Part shown: one piece after another, positions 33,555 through 41,240 of the stretch
Position numbering within the stretch: position 1 is the stretch's first letter
Layout of the letters: each line of letters begins with the position of its first letter
From: Tidjanibacter sp.
GTDB lineage: Bacteria; Bacteroidota; Bacteroidia; Bacteroidales; Rikenellaceae
Length of the DNA stretch: 64,000 bases
NCBI GenBank assembly: GCA_017503805.1
Contig: JAFVSJ010000017.1
Coordinates: 62,001 to 126,000, forward strand
Direction of reading: 5' to 3'
Position numbers and translations under genes: made by a program
Notes under the pieces: model-generated
Database searches by the model: none
What the model saw: the letters and a program-made list of their open reading frames with translations, nothing else
What the model was told of the DNA's origin: nothing

Positions 33555-34625
33555 CTAATCGTCTACTGGATAGTTGAACTCACCGTCGGGATCCTCATTG
33601 AAACCGGGCCTGATACCTACACCACCCACAGCTTTAGAGGTGAGGAACTCACCCTTCTTGGTGGTAAGCATACTCTGCATCAGTTTCACGGGAACGGGGT
33701 TAACACTCGACACAACCGTCTTATCGAAGTCGGTCACCTCAAGGCCAACCTTCACATCGGTATCCTTATCGGTGTAGGCCATCACGTAGTCGAAGCCCAG
33801 CTCAACCTCATCCTCGTTGATACGTTTGATCTTCGAGTCGAAGTAAATCTGAGTAAGCGCAACGTCATTAGGGAAGCCATTATCCCTCTCCGCGTTGAAC
33901 GAATAAGGAATGTTACCCTCGTAGATGAACCTCACGGTGAAGTCGTCGAGGTTGATGTTGGCACGTGTATCCTCATCACTACCAGAGGGTTTCTCGGGCA
34001 GCAGGTTGCGGTCGATACGCATCTGGATAACACGGGTGTAGAACTCCTCAAGGTCGGTAGAGATGAAGTTGAACTTCGCAAACGGGCGGTGCAACTCAAC
34101 CGTAGCGGTCAGGTTCTCATAGCCGCAGTGCGATGCCACCTTGCCGTAGAAACCATCACGGAAGTCGTTAGCACCAACGTGAGGACGGCCAATGGTCTGA
34201 ATCTCACCGAGGTCATCGGTCTTATAATACAAGTCGGTCGTGGTATTTGCCTTGATATAGTCGGTCCAGACTACAAAGGTGAAATAACCGGGCTTGAGTT
34301 GGAGGATAAAACTCTGGTTGAGGTTGTTGATATCGTTTTCATATTTCACAATCCTCATATCAGCGGGCGAGTTATCATCGAAGCGGCCATCTTGATTGGT
34401 ACGGTAAACCTCAATGATGTAGCGCAAGCGGTAGTCACTAGCTACCTCTGCACGAGTTTTCAGCGAGGTTTCATCCACCATATAGAGGGGCATTTCGGTA
34501 TCATAGGTCAAGTTAAGCTCAAACTCGAGATAGTCGTGTTCGGGGAACTCGTGGACATCACAAGCACTTACCATAACTCCGAGGAGCAGACCTGCAAACA
34601 GCTGTATATATCGTTTCATTCTCAT
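33555..34625 (-). CDS. Fimbrillin-like (DUF6562-related) lipoprotein
   Basis: 356 aa from the ATG at 34625 (MRMKRYIQLF; 34619 is also possible). The open frame runs further into the preceding gene and is not used. Lipobox VSAC (Cys22). It is diverged from the other DUF6562 proteins but shares their plan: LKTRAEVASDYRLRYIIEVYR near residue 55, VELHRPFAKFNF matching the LYRPFAQ motif, and a C-terminal GIRPGFNEDPDGEF. It directly follows the OmpA/DUF3575 gene (1 bp after its stop), so the two are co-translated or at least co-transcribed. It is probably a fimbrial or adhesin subunit. Confidence 0.8.
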   Translation of the reverse strand: MRMKRYIQLFAGLLLGVMVSACDVHEFPEHDYLEFELNLTYDTEMPLYMVDETSLKTRAEVASDYRLRYIIEVYRTNQDGRFDDNSPADMRIVKYENDINNLNQSFILQLKPGYFTFVVWTDYIKANTTTDLYYKTDDLGEIQTIGRPHVGANDFRDGFYGKVASHCGYENLTATVELHRPFAKFNFISTDLEEFYTRVIQMRIDRNLLPEKPSGSDEDTRANINLDDFTVRFIYEGNIPYSFNAERDNGFPNDVALTQIYFDSKIKRINEDEVELGFDYVMAYTDKDTDVKVGLEVTDFDKTVVSSVNPVPVKLMQSMLTTKKGEFLTSKAVGGVGIRPGFNEDPDGEFNYPVDD

Positions 34626-34626
34626 A

Positions 34627-36702
34627 CTACTTCGCAACTTTTTTAAGGTCAAACGCATAGGAGAATGTTACCGATACATTGTCGAGACCCCAATAGGTCT
34701 TCTTGTATGTATTGGCCAACAAACCATCTTCCACATTGTAGAACTCGTCGTAGTGCACGCTGTAGGCACCTGCACCAAGACCAAACTCTACATTCCAATG
34801 TCCATCTTTGGAGAGAGGCAGGCGGTAACCAACGCTCAGACCACCACCAATGGCGGGTTTAACACCATCGTGGTCCTGATAACGCCATTCACCTGTAGTA
34901 GCAATATTGAAGGAGGTCACACCAAAGTGTGCTCCAACAAACAGACCGCGAATATTACCCATAGGCCAAAAACGCAACTCAGGCTGGGTACCCAACACGC
35001 GGAATTTCAAATCGGGACGGAAATAGTTCCAAGCCGAATAGTAGACGGGAAGTGAGAACGACCAATAGTCGGCAAAGTCAACCTCAACACCGATGTTGGT
35101 GATTGCAATAGCATCCATCAGTGCGTTATTCTTGACGTGCAGACGGACAACAGGTCGCATCTCCACAGGCTCCTCAATAGGCTCCTCGGCAGGTTGCTCC
35201 TCAACGGGCTCTTCCACGGGCTCCTCGGGAATCTCCTCCACGGGTTCCTCAACGGACTCAACCTCCTCAACGTAGGTCTCTTCGATCTCCTCTACCACCT
35301 CGTCAATCTGCTTTGCGAGTTCGCTCTTGCGGGTAACGATGACAGCGAATGCGTTACGCATATCGGGGAATACGGTCTTGAGCATCTTGTTCCAGAGCTT
35401 ACCGCCGTGGAAAGTCTTGAGTTTATTGATTCGCTCATCAACGCTCTGCGAGTCGTCGTAGGCGACTGCATACACAAGGCTCTTCTGTGCCTCCGAGAAT
35501 GCAGGCGAGGCATCTACGAGGGCGGCCAAGTGGTGGAGCGATACGTGGTGGTTATTGCGCACGAGTATGCTGTCGGGGACCTCTATGTTGCTACGGAGAT
35601 ATTTCTCCAGAGCTGCAAGTCGCTCCTCGGCGAGTCTGTGGTTGAGAGAGCTCGAACCCTCGGGCGAAGCCGAACCGCTAATCTCCACACTTACAAGGTC
35701 GACCATCTCGTCATTTTTGTAGGTCTCAATCCACTGCTGCATATTGGCAAGCGCAGCGGCGTTGTCCATATAAGTCGTGTCGATATTGCTCTTACCCACG
35801 CGGAAGGTGATGAATTTCTCTTTTTTGCGCAGAGTGTACTTCTTGTCACCCTCGGTGTACTCTTCGAGGATATCCTCCGAGAAGTTGCGCTTGGAGGAGT
35901 AGAGGGGCAGCGACGACACCCACTCGTCGTCGGCATAGTTGTGCTGACGAGTGACGATGATGGTGTAGGCATTACGCATCTCGGGGAAGAGCTCGGTGAG
36001 CATCATCTGCCAGAGGCGGCCACCGTCGAGTTCCTTGAGTTGTGCGATACGAGTGTCGACATTTACATCTTTTGCGTTGGTAATGGCGAGGATAGACTGC
36101 TTCTCCTCCTCACCAAACTGCGATGCATCCACCAAACGAGCGAGGTGATCGAGCGAGATGTAGTGGTCGTTGCGAACGATCAACTCCTCGGGGATGTCGA
36201 TGCGCGCGCGTAAATATTTCTCAAGTGCTTGGAGACGCGCACGGCTCAAGTAGGAGTTGCGCTCTCTTGGGCCTTCGGGCGAGGCCGAGCCGCAAATCTC
36301 CACGCTGATGATGTCGGTATCGGCATCGCTATTGTAGCCGTTAATCCAAGCTACCATAGCCTCGATAGCGGTTGCGTTGTCCATATAGGAGGGGTCGATG
36401 TCGACCCTGTTCACGCGGAACGTTACCGAGATCTCCTTGCGGGCAATCAGCTGCTCAATTTCGGGCACTCTGGGCTGCTCTTCAGCGAAATTCTCACCGA
36501 CGGGAGGTGTAGCCTCCTCTGCGATGGGGTCCTCTACCACGGTCTCCACTTCGGTGCCGGATAAAGGCGCTGCATCCTCAGCCGTTGTTACTGTCGCCAC
36601 GGGTTGCGTTGCCGTGGAGACTGCCGTCGGCTCTTGCGCCCATAGACAGGAGATTCCCATCAGAGCCGCCAGCAAAGTTAAACAACATCTTTTTGTCTGC
36701 AT
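34627..36702 (-). CDS. Outer-membrane protein: two OmpA-like domains plus DUF3575 barrel
   Basis: 691 aa. Signal peptide (1-22). Two tandem OmpA-like modules of about 180 residues follow: EISVTFRVNRVDIDPSYMDN with EICGSASPEGPRERNSYLSRAR, and KFITFRVGKSNIDTTYMDN with EISGSASPEGSSSLNHRLAEER. They repeat down to MRNAYTIIVTR and MRNAFAVIVTR, a clear internal duplication. Next is an acidic Pro/Glu linker (VEEPVEE-type repeats, about 465-520), then a DUF3575 beta-barrel (about 525-691, ending in Phe/Val-rich strands). OmpA modules usually hold peptidoglycan; DUF3575 proteins accompany Bacteroidales fimbrial loci. It may anchor or assemble the surface lipoproteins of this locus. Confidence 0.87.
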   Translation of the reverse strand: MQTKRCCLTLLAALMGISCLWAQEPTAVSTATQPVATVTTAEDAAPLSGTEVETVVEDPIAEEATPPVGENFAEEQPRVPEIEQLIARKEISVTFRVNRVDIDPSYMDNATAIEAMVAWINGYNSDADTDIISVEICGSASPEGPRERNSYLSRARLQALEKYLRARIDIPEELIVRNDHYISLDHLARLVDASQFGEEEKQSILAITNAKDVNVDTRIAQLKELDGGRLWQMMLTELFPEMRNAYTIIVTRQHNYADDEWVSSLPLYSSKRNFSEDILEEYTEGDKKYTLRKKEKFITFRVGKSNIDTTYMDNAAALANMQQWIETYKNDEMVDLVSVEISGSASPEGSSSLNHRLAEERLAALEKYLRSNIEVPDSILVRNNHHVSLHHLAALVDASPAFSEAQKSLVYAVAYDDSQSVDERINKLKTFHGGKLWNKMLKTVFPDMRNAFAVIVTRKSELAKQIDEVVEEIEETYVEEVESVEEPVEEIPEEPVEEPVEEQPAEEPIEEPVEMRPVVRLHVKNNALMDAIAITNIGVEVDFADYWSFSLPVYYSAWNYFRPDLKFRVLGTQPELRFWPMGNIRGLFVGAHFGVTSFNIATTGEWRYQDHDGVKPAIGGGLSVGYRLPLSKDGHWNVEFGLGAGAYSVHYDEFYNVEDGLLANTYKKTYWGLDNVSVTFSYAFDLKKVAK

Positions 36703-36813
36703 TTTGTATTGAGTTTTTAGTTAATTATTATTCCCATTTTTGTTGTGCAAATTTTTGTCGTGTGTTTCGCCCGCATATACACGCGCGCTCGCACACATAG
36801 ATGCTAATCGCAA

Positions 36814-36821
36814 CAAAGGTA
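36814..36821 (-). promoter_or_regulatory. -7 element upstream of the OmpA/DUF3575 gene
   Basis: TACCTTTG on the minus strand, 111 bp before the start. No -33 at ideal spacing. Confidence 0.35.
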
Positions 36822-37359
36822 GCATTTTTTTTCCAAACGACCAACAAATTTTTTCGCGCGCACGCCAAATAAATTTGTACCCATACGTGCGCAAAAGCCA
36901 TAACACACACTACAGTAGCGAGTTGAAGACCGCCAAAACGAGCGAAAAAAATCTCGGAAATAATCCGAAATATATGCAATCATAACGGAAATATCGGAAA
37001 CCTGCGGCGACATAAGCAGATTATTTGAGCCTCATAAAATTGACGAAAAATGACACGCACATTGCCCAAAAACAGAGCTCGAAACGTACCATATTTTTTT
37101 GCATAAACGTACCATATTTTCACACATTTTGAAGAGCAATTTCGGCACAAAAAAAACGTCGAATTTTAGCGGGTGCAAAGGCCAAAAACAAGAGGGCGAA
37201 AAGACCATAATCTGTGACAAATGACAACAAAGAAACGTGCACTTCAAAGAGCGTGCCAAGCCACTTTTGCCACTCGCTCCAAGCCCACCAAAGAAGCGCC
37301 AATTTGACAACTAACGACAAACCGAGCCGAAGGTATCAAGCAAAATAACATACCTATTT

Positions 37360-37389
37360 TTTGATTTATAAAAATAATGCGTATATTTG
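37360..37389 (+). promoter_or_regulatory. Promoter of the 1098-residue DUF6562 gene
   Basis: TTTG (37360-37363), 18 bp, TATATTTG (37382-37389) fits the consensus and predicts a leader of about 280 nt. Confidence 0.55.
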
Positions 37390-37674
37390 CTGTGACGTAC
37401 GCGTCAGATTCAACTAACGGATGAAATACAGATTGTCAATGGATTCATTGCACAGCAAGTTGAGTTACAGCAACTTGTCGGTGTGTAATAGTGTGCGGAA
37501 GGGTAGCCATACCCCTCCCCTATTGTCGTATTCGGGACTCTCGAGGGGCAATCGGGCACCACAAAACCGTGTGCATTATTACTCTTGACAATGTCACAAA
37601 TTTGCGGCTAATCACTTTTTTATAAACTTTTTTTCAAACCAATTAACTTTTTTATTCAACTAATCGATTCATTT

Positions 37675-40600
37675 ATGAAAAAGATTCTTGTATCTTTGGT
37701 TGCAATCGGAGCAGCTCTGTTTGCAACATCGTGTGTGAACGAGTTGGAGGAGGGTATCAATGGTAAAGCAGGTCAGGTGACCTTCACCGTAGATGCTCCC
37801 GAACTCGCCACCCGTGCTTATGGTGATGGCGCTTTTGCCAAACACCTTATGTACGCTGTCTATGACGTGACCGCTGGCGGTACCGTTGTAGAGAATGGAG
37901 TTTCGTTGCTCACCGTTGGCAACGTGACCGAGATTAATGCCGAGGGCAAAGCTACCGTTCAGCTCGAACTGCTCGACGGCAACAGCTATTCGCTCCTCTT
38001 CTGGGCCGTAAGTGCCGACTATGACAAGGCTTTCACCATCAAGTGGGCAGACAAAACTATGCAGATGAAAGAGACCATCGAGGCCAACAATGAGGCTTAC
38101 GATGCATTCTACGCTTATGTTGAGCCCTTCACTGTTGATGGCGTTGTTACCAAGAGCGTTACTCTCTATCGTCCTTTTGCACAGCTCAACTACGGCTCCA
38201 ATGACTTTAACGAGGCCAAGAACCTCTTCTTTGAGCCCGAGAAGAGCCAGGTTGTCATCAAGAACGTACCCAACGTTCTCAACTGTGTGAACGGCGAGGT
38301 TAGCGGTACTACCACCATTACCTACGAGAGCGCAAATGTTCCCACCGATAGTTTCACCGTTGCCGGCAACAACTACCTTGCAATGAACTATGTGCTCGTT
38401 GGCGAGAAGAAACTCTTCGACACCACCCTCAAGGTAACTGCTAAAAATGGCAAGGTAATCGAGAACGACTACGCAACCGTGCCCCTGCAGCGCAACTACC
38501 GCACCAACGTTTACGGTTCGCTCCTGACCAACAGCTCCGACTTCGGTATCGAGCTCAAACCCGGCTTCACCGATCCTGCACACCCCTACAACCCCGATGC
38601 AATCGTTGTTGTAGCTCCCGACGGCACTACCACAAGCGTAGATTCGTTTGCCAAGGCTCTTTCGGAGGCTTACAGTGGTGACATCATTCAGCTCCCCGCA
38701 GGTGAGTATACTCTCCCCGCAAATATCTCCATCAAAGATGGCACAAGGGCTGCTGCAAAAGCTATCACCATCTGTGGTGTTGGCAAAGATGTAGTTTTGA
38801 AAGGTGCTGTTGGTGGTAACAACAACCCCGGAAACTATGCACAAGATTTGGATATCACTTTTGAGAACCTCACCTACAAGACTGCTAATAGCGGTTATAG
38901 CGGTGGTTTCGGTCACGCTGCCAAAGTGACTTTCAATAACTGTGACATCATTGGTCAGATGTATTGCCACAGCAGCGCTCCCCACTTCTTCAACAACTGT
39001 ACTATCGATCCTCTGAATGGCTACCTCTACACCTACGCTTCCGACGTAGAGTTTAAGGGTTGTACCTTCAACGCATCGGAGGGTAAAGCTCTTCAGGTAT
39101 ATGAGGATGCAAGCACCGGCGAGAACAACGTTCTGATTGAGAACTGTACTTTCAAAGCAGCCAAAGTGGCTATGACCGCCGCTACCCCAGCCCAGCCCGT
39201 AACCGCTATTGACATCAACAACAACGGTGCTAAGTTCAACGTTGTAGTTAACAACTGCACCGCAGAGGGCTTTGGTACCGGTAAAACCAGCGGTAGCATG
39301 CTTTGGAATATCAAGGGTGGCCACAAGAACATCAACCTTACCATTGATGGCGAGGTAGTTTGGACTGCAGGTGCAGAGTTCGTAGCAATCGGTGTTACCA
39401 AAGTTGAGGGTGTATACCACATCAACAGTCTCGCCGGTCTCAAATGGCTCGCAACTACCGTAAACGATGGTAACAACTTCTCGGGTAAGACCGTAGTTCT
39501 CGATGCCGACATCAACCTCGCAAGCGAGGAGTGGACTCCTATTGGCAACGAGACGAATGCTTTCAAGGGCAACTTCGATGGTCAGAATCACACTATCAAA
39601 AACCTCGTAGTAACAGGTGACAATAACTATGTAGGTCTCTTCGGTTATAGCTTTGGTGGTAATACCATTAAGAATCTCATCGTTGAGAATGCTAATGTAA
39701 CCGGTGACGGATTTCTCGGTGCAGTAGTAGGCCTTGCGGAGACTACTTCGTTTAATAATGTCACCATCAAGGGTGATGTGTATGTAGAGGGTACAGGCCA
39801 AGATATTGGTGCATTGACCGGTTACACTTATGGTACTCTTACCGATATCACTGTGAATGCCAATGAGGGTAGCTACGTCAAGGGTGAAAGCTTCTTCGGT
39901 GGCGTGGTAGGTTACCGTGGTGAGGGTGACATCACCTACACTCGAGTAAAATCCAACATTGACGTTATTGGTAAATATTATATGATTGGTGGTATCACCG
40001 GTTTTGCTCAGTATGGCAACAAATTCGTAGATTGCGAGTGCAGCGGTAATGTATCGCTCACAGACGGTGATCCTAACTCTACTAACCGCTGGATGCGTAT
40101 TGGTGGTATCGCAGGTTCGTGGATGGATGGCGATGACTCCTATGTTGTTACTTTGGAGAACTGCTCGTTCACAGGTAAACTTTCGAGCAAGAATACCAAT
40201 GGTGACTATGTAAAAGAGTTTGACAACAATGGTTATGTAGGCCGTTCGTACAATACCTCCAACAAGGGTAAACTCATCATTGATGGTCAGTGGATTACTT
40301 CGGCTGCTGATGCTGCTGAACTCAACACCAAGGTAAGCGAGGGCAATGCTGTTATTTCGCTTCCCGCAGGTGAATATACTTTCCCCAAAGCATTTGGCGA
40401 GAACGTTACCATCGTTTGCGAGGAGGGTACCGTATTTACCGGCAATAGCAAACTCAACATCAATGGTGCAACCGTAGTTGGTGCTACTTTCTCCAACCCC
40501 ACTGGTAATGCTGTTAGCGGAACCATCAATGGCACTTTGAAAAACTGTACTTTTGATGGCAGCAATGGCCTTCGTGGATGCTATGCAGGTGAGACTGTAG

Positions 40601-40971
40601 TATTTGAGAACTGCGTATTTAGTGGCGATGTATATGGTGCTCACTTCGATGGCGGTGCTAATGATGTAGTTTTCAGAAACTGCACATTCTCGGGCTTCAA
40701 TGCTATGGGTAGCGCTATCACCAAGCTCACTCTCGAGGGCTGCACCTTCAAAGCAGGTAGGAGCGGTTACAACGGCATCAATATGTGGGGTGACACCGAG
40801 ATGAAGGAATGCGAGTTTACCTTTAACAGTAACGGCGAAAAAACTGAGTGGGTTGATGCTGTTGGTAACGACAAAACCTACAAGTTTGTGGGTTGCACTG
40901 TAAATGGTGTTCCTATCACCGCTGAACAGATTGGCGATTATGGTACCGGCAACACTATCATTGTAGAATAA
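37675..40971 (+). CDS. Large DUF6562 fimbrillin-like lipoprotein with beta-helix/GLUG-like regions
   Basis: 1098 aa. Lipobox FATSC, Cys20. DUF6562 domain about 33-300 (PELATRAYGDGAFAKHLMYAVYD, VTLYRPFAQLNYG, FTVAGNNYLAMNYVLV, VPLQRNYRTNVYGSLLT). A first beta-helix (about 320-585) has Asn/Cys-rich rungs (FNNCDI, FNNCTID, EFKGCTF, IENCTF). A GLUG-like middle (about 605-855) shows GNFDGQNHTIKNLVVTGDNNYVGLFGY-type rungs, and a second beta-helix (about 880-1070) repeats the NCTF rungs. It is the longest member of the family here and opposite in strand to its paralogs. Surface adhesin or fimbrial tip role is inferred. It has a long leader. Confidence 0.86.
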   Translation: MKKILVSLVAIGAALFATSCVNELEEGINGKAGQVTFTVDAPELATRAYGDGAFAKHLMYAVYDVTAGGTVVENGVSLLTVGNVTEINAEGKATVQLELLDGNSYSLLFWAVSADYDKAFTIKWADKTMQMKETIEANNEAYDAFYAYVEPFTVDGVVTKSVTLYRPFAQLNYGSNDFNEAKNLFFEPEKSQVVIKNVPNVLNCVNGEVSGTTTITYESANVPTDSFTVAGNNYLAMNYVLVGEKKLFDTTLKVTAKNGKVIENDYATVPLQRNYRTNVYGSLLTNSSDFGIELKPGFTDPAHPYNPDAIVVVAPDGTTTSVDSFAKALSEAYSGDIIQLPAGEYTLPANISIKDGTRAAAKAITICGVGKDVVLKGAVGGNNNPGNYAQDLDITFENLTYKTANSGYSGGFGHAAKVTFNNCDIIGQMYCHSSAPHFFNNCTIDPLNGYLYTYASDVEFKGCTFNASEGKALQVYEDASTGENNVLIENCTFKAAKVAMTAATPAQPVTAIDINNNGAKFNVVVNNCTAEGFGTGKTSGSMLWNIKGGHKNINLTIDGEVVWTAGAEFVAIGVTKVEGVYHINSLAGLKWLATTVNDGNNFSGKTVVLDADINLASEEWTPIGNETNAFKGNFDGQNHTIKNLVVTGDNNYVGLFGYSFGGNTIKNLIVENANVTGDGFLGAVVGLAETTSFNNVTIKGDVYVEGTGQDIGALTGYTYGTLTDITVNANEGSYVKGESFFGGVVGYRGEGDITYTRVKSNIDVIGKYYMIGGITGFAQYGNKFVDCECSGNVSLTDGDPNSTNRWMRIGGIAGSWMDGDDSYVVTLENCSFTGKLSSKNTNGDYVKEFDNNGYVGRSYNTSNKGKLIIDGQWITSAADAAELNTKVSEGNAVISLPAGEYTFPKAFGENVTIVCEEGTVFTGNSKLNINGATVVGATFSNPTGNAVSGTINGTLKNCTFDGSNGLRGCYAGETVVFENCVFSGDVYGAHFDGGANDVVFRNCTFSGFNAMGSAITKLTLEGCTFKAGRSGYNGINMWGDTEMKECEFTFNSNGEKTEWVDAVGNDKTYKFVGCTVNGVPITAEQIGDYGTGNTIIVE

Positions 40972-40994
40972 TTACCTAACACATTATTGAGGAC

Positions 40995-41020
40995 TGCGGC
41001 TCTTGGTTGGGCCGCAGCCC
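40995..41020 (+). terminator. 3' hairpin of DUF6562 gene, copy B
   Basis: The same 26-nt block as at 30199-30224 (opposite strand), 23 bp after the stop. The stem is CTGCGGC/GCCGCAG. No T-run follows directly. Confidence 0.6.
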
Positions 41021-41054
41021 GCAAGGTGAGTCGGGAACTCTAAAACACCCTCAC

Positions 41055-41090
41055 AGCGCCCCTGCCACTCGGTGGTGGGGGCGCTTTTTT
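41055..41090 (+). terminator. Rho-independent terminator
   Basis: 14-bp stem starting AGCGCCCC and closing GGGGCGCT (two G-U pairs, 3-nt loop) followed by six T. Confidence 0.85.
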
Positions 41091-41168
41091 GTGGGCTTTC
41101 GGAGCTCCAAATTTGGAGGTGAAAAGGTGGGCAAAACGGGGCTCGAAGCAACTTTCGCAAAGAGAGAT

Positions 41169-41199
41169 TTTGAAGTTTCAACCAAAAATAATACATTTG
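41169..41199 (+). promoter_or_regulatory. Promoter of the OPT transporter gene
   Basis: TTTG (41169-41172), 19 bp, TACATTTG (41192-41199), 41 bp before the start codon. Confidence 0.7.
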
Positions 41200-41240
41200 T
41201 AGGTTGGAAATACTTTAACCTAAATAAATTTATCTCTCCT

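Larger units (their letters stand above)
36703..37674. other. 972-bp AT-rich divergent intergenic region
   Basis: No convincing gene. It holds a minus-strand TACCTTTG (36821-36814) towards the OmpA gene, and two 16-bp direct repeats AAACGTACCATATTTT (37082-37097, 37105-37120; period 23). It also has a plus-strand promoter at 37360-37389. A leader of about 280 nt follows, with the CAAGTTG/CAACTTG hairpin (37454-37475) and a possible 55-codon open frame at 37421-37588 without clear support. Homopolymer A and T tracts are frequent. The region controls both arms of the surface locus. Confidence 0.7.

Noticed and set aside
37032-37310. 92-codon minus-strand frame in the large intergenic gap
   Set aside because: No ribosome-binding context or domain; composition follows the AT-rich gap; it overlaps the direct repeats.
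36703-37674. Invertible promoter of the surface locus
   Set aside because: I looked for paired inverted repeats flanking a promoter and a nearby recombinase gene; neither is present in the window.
37669-40644. 991-codon minus-strand open frame antisense to the 1098-residue lipoprotein
   Set aside because: No signal peptide or domain; mirrors the stop-poor antisense seen at the paralogs.
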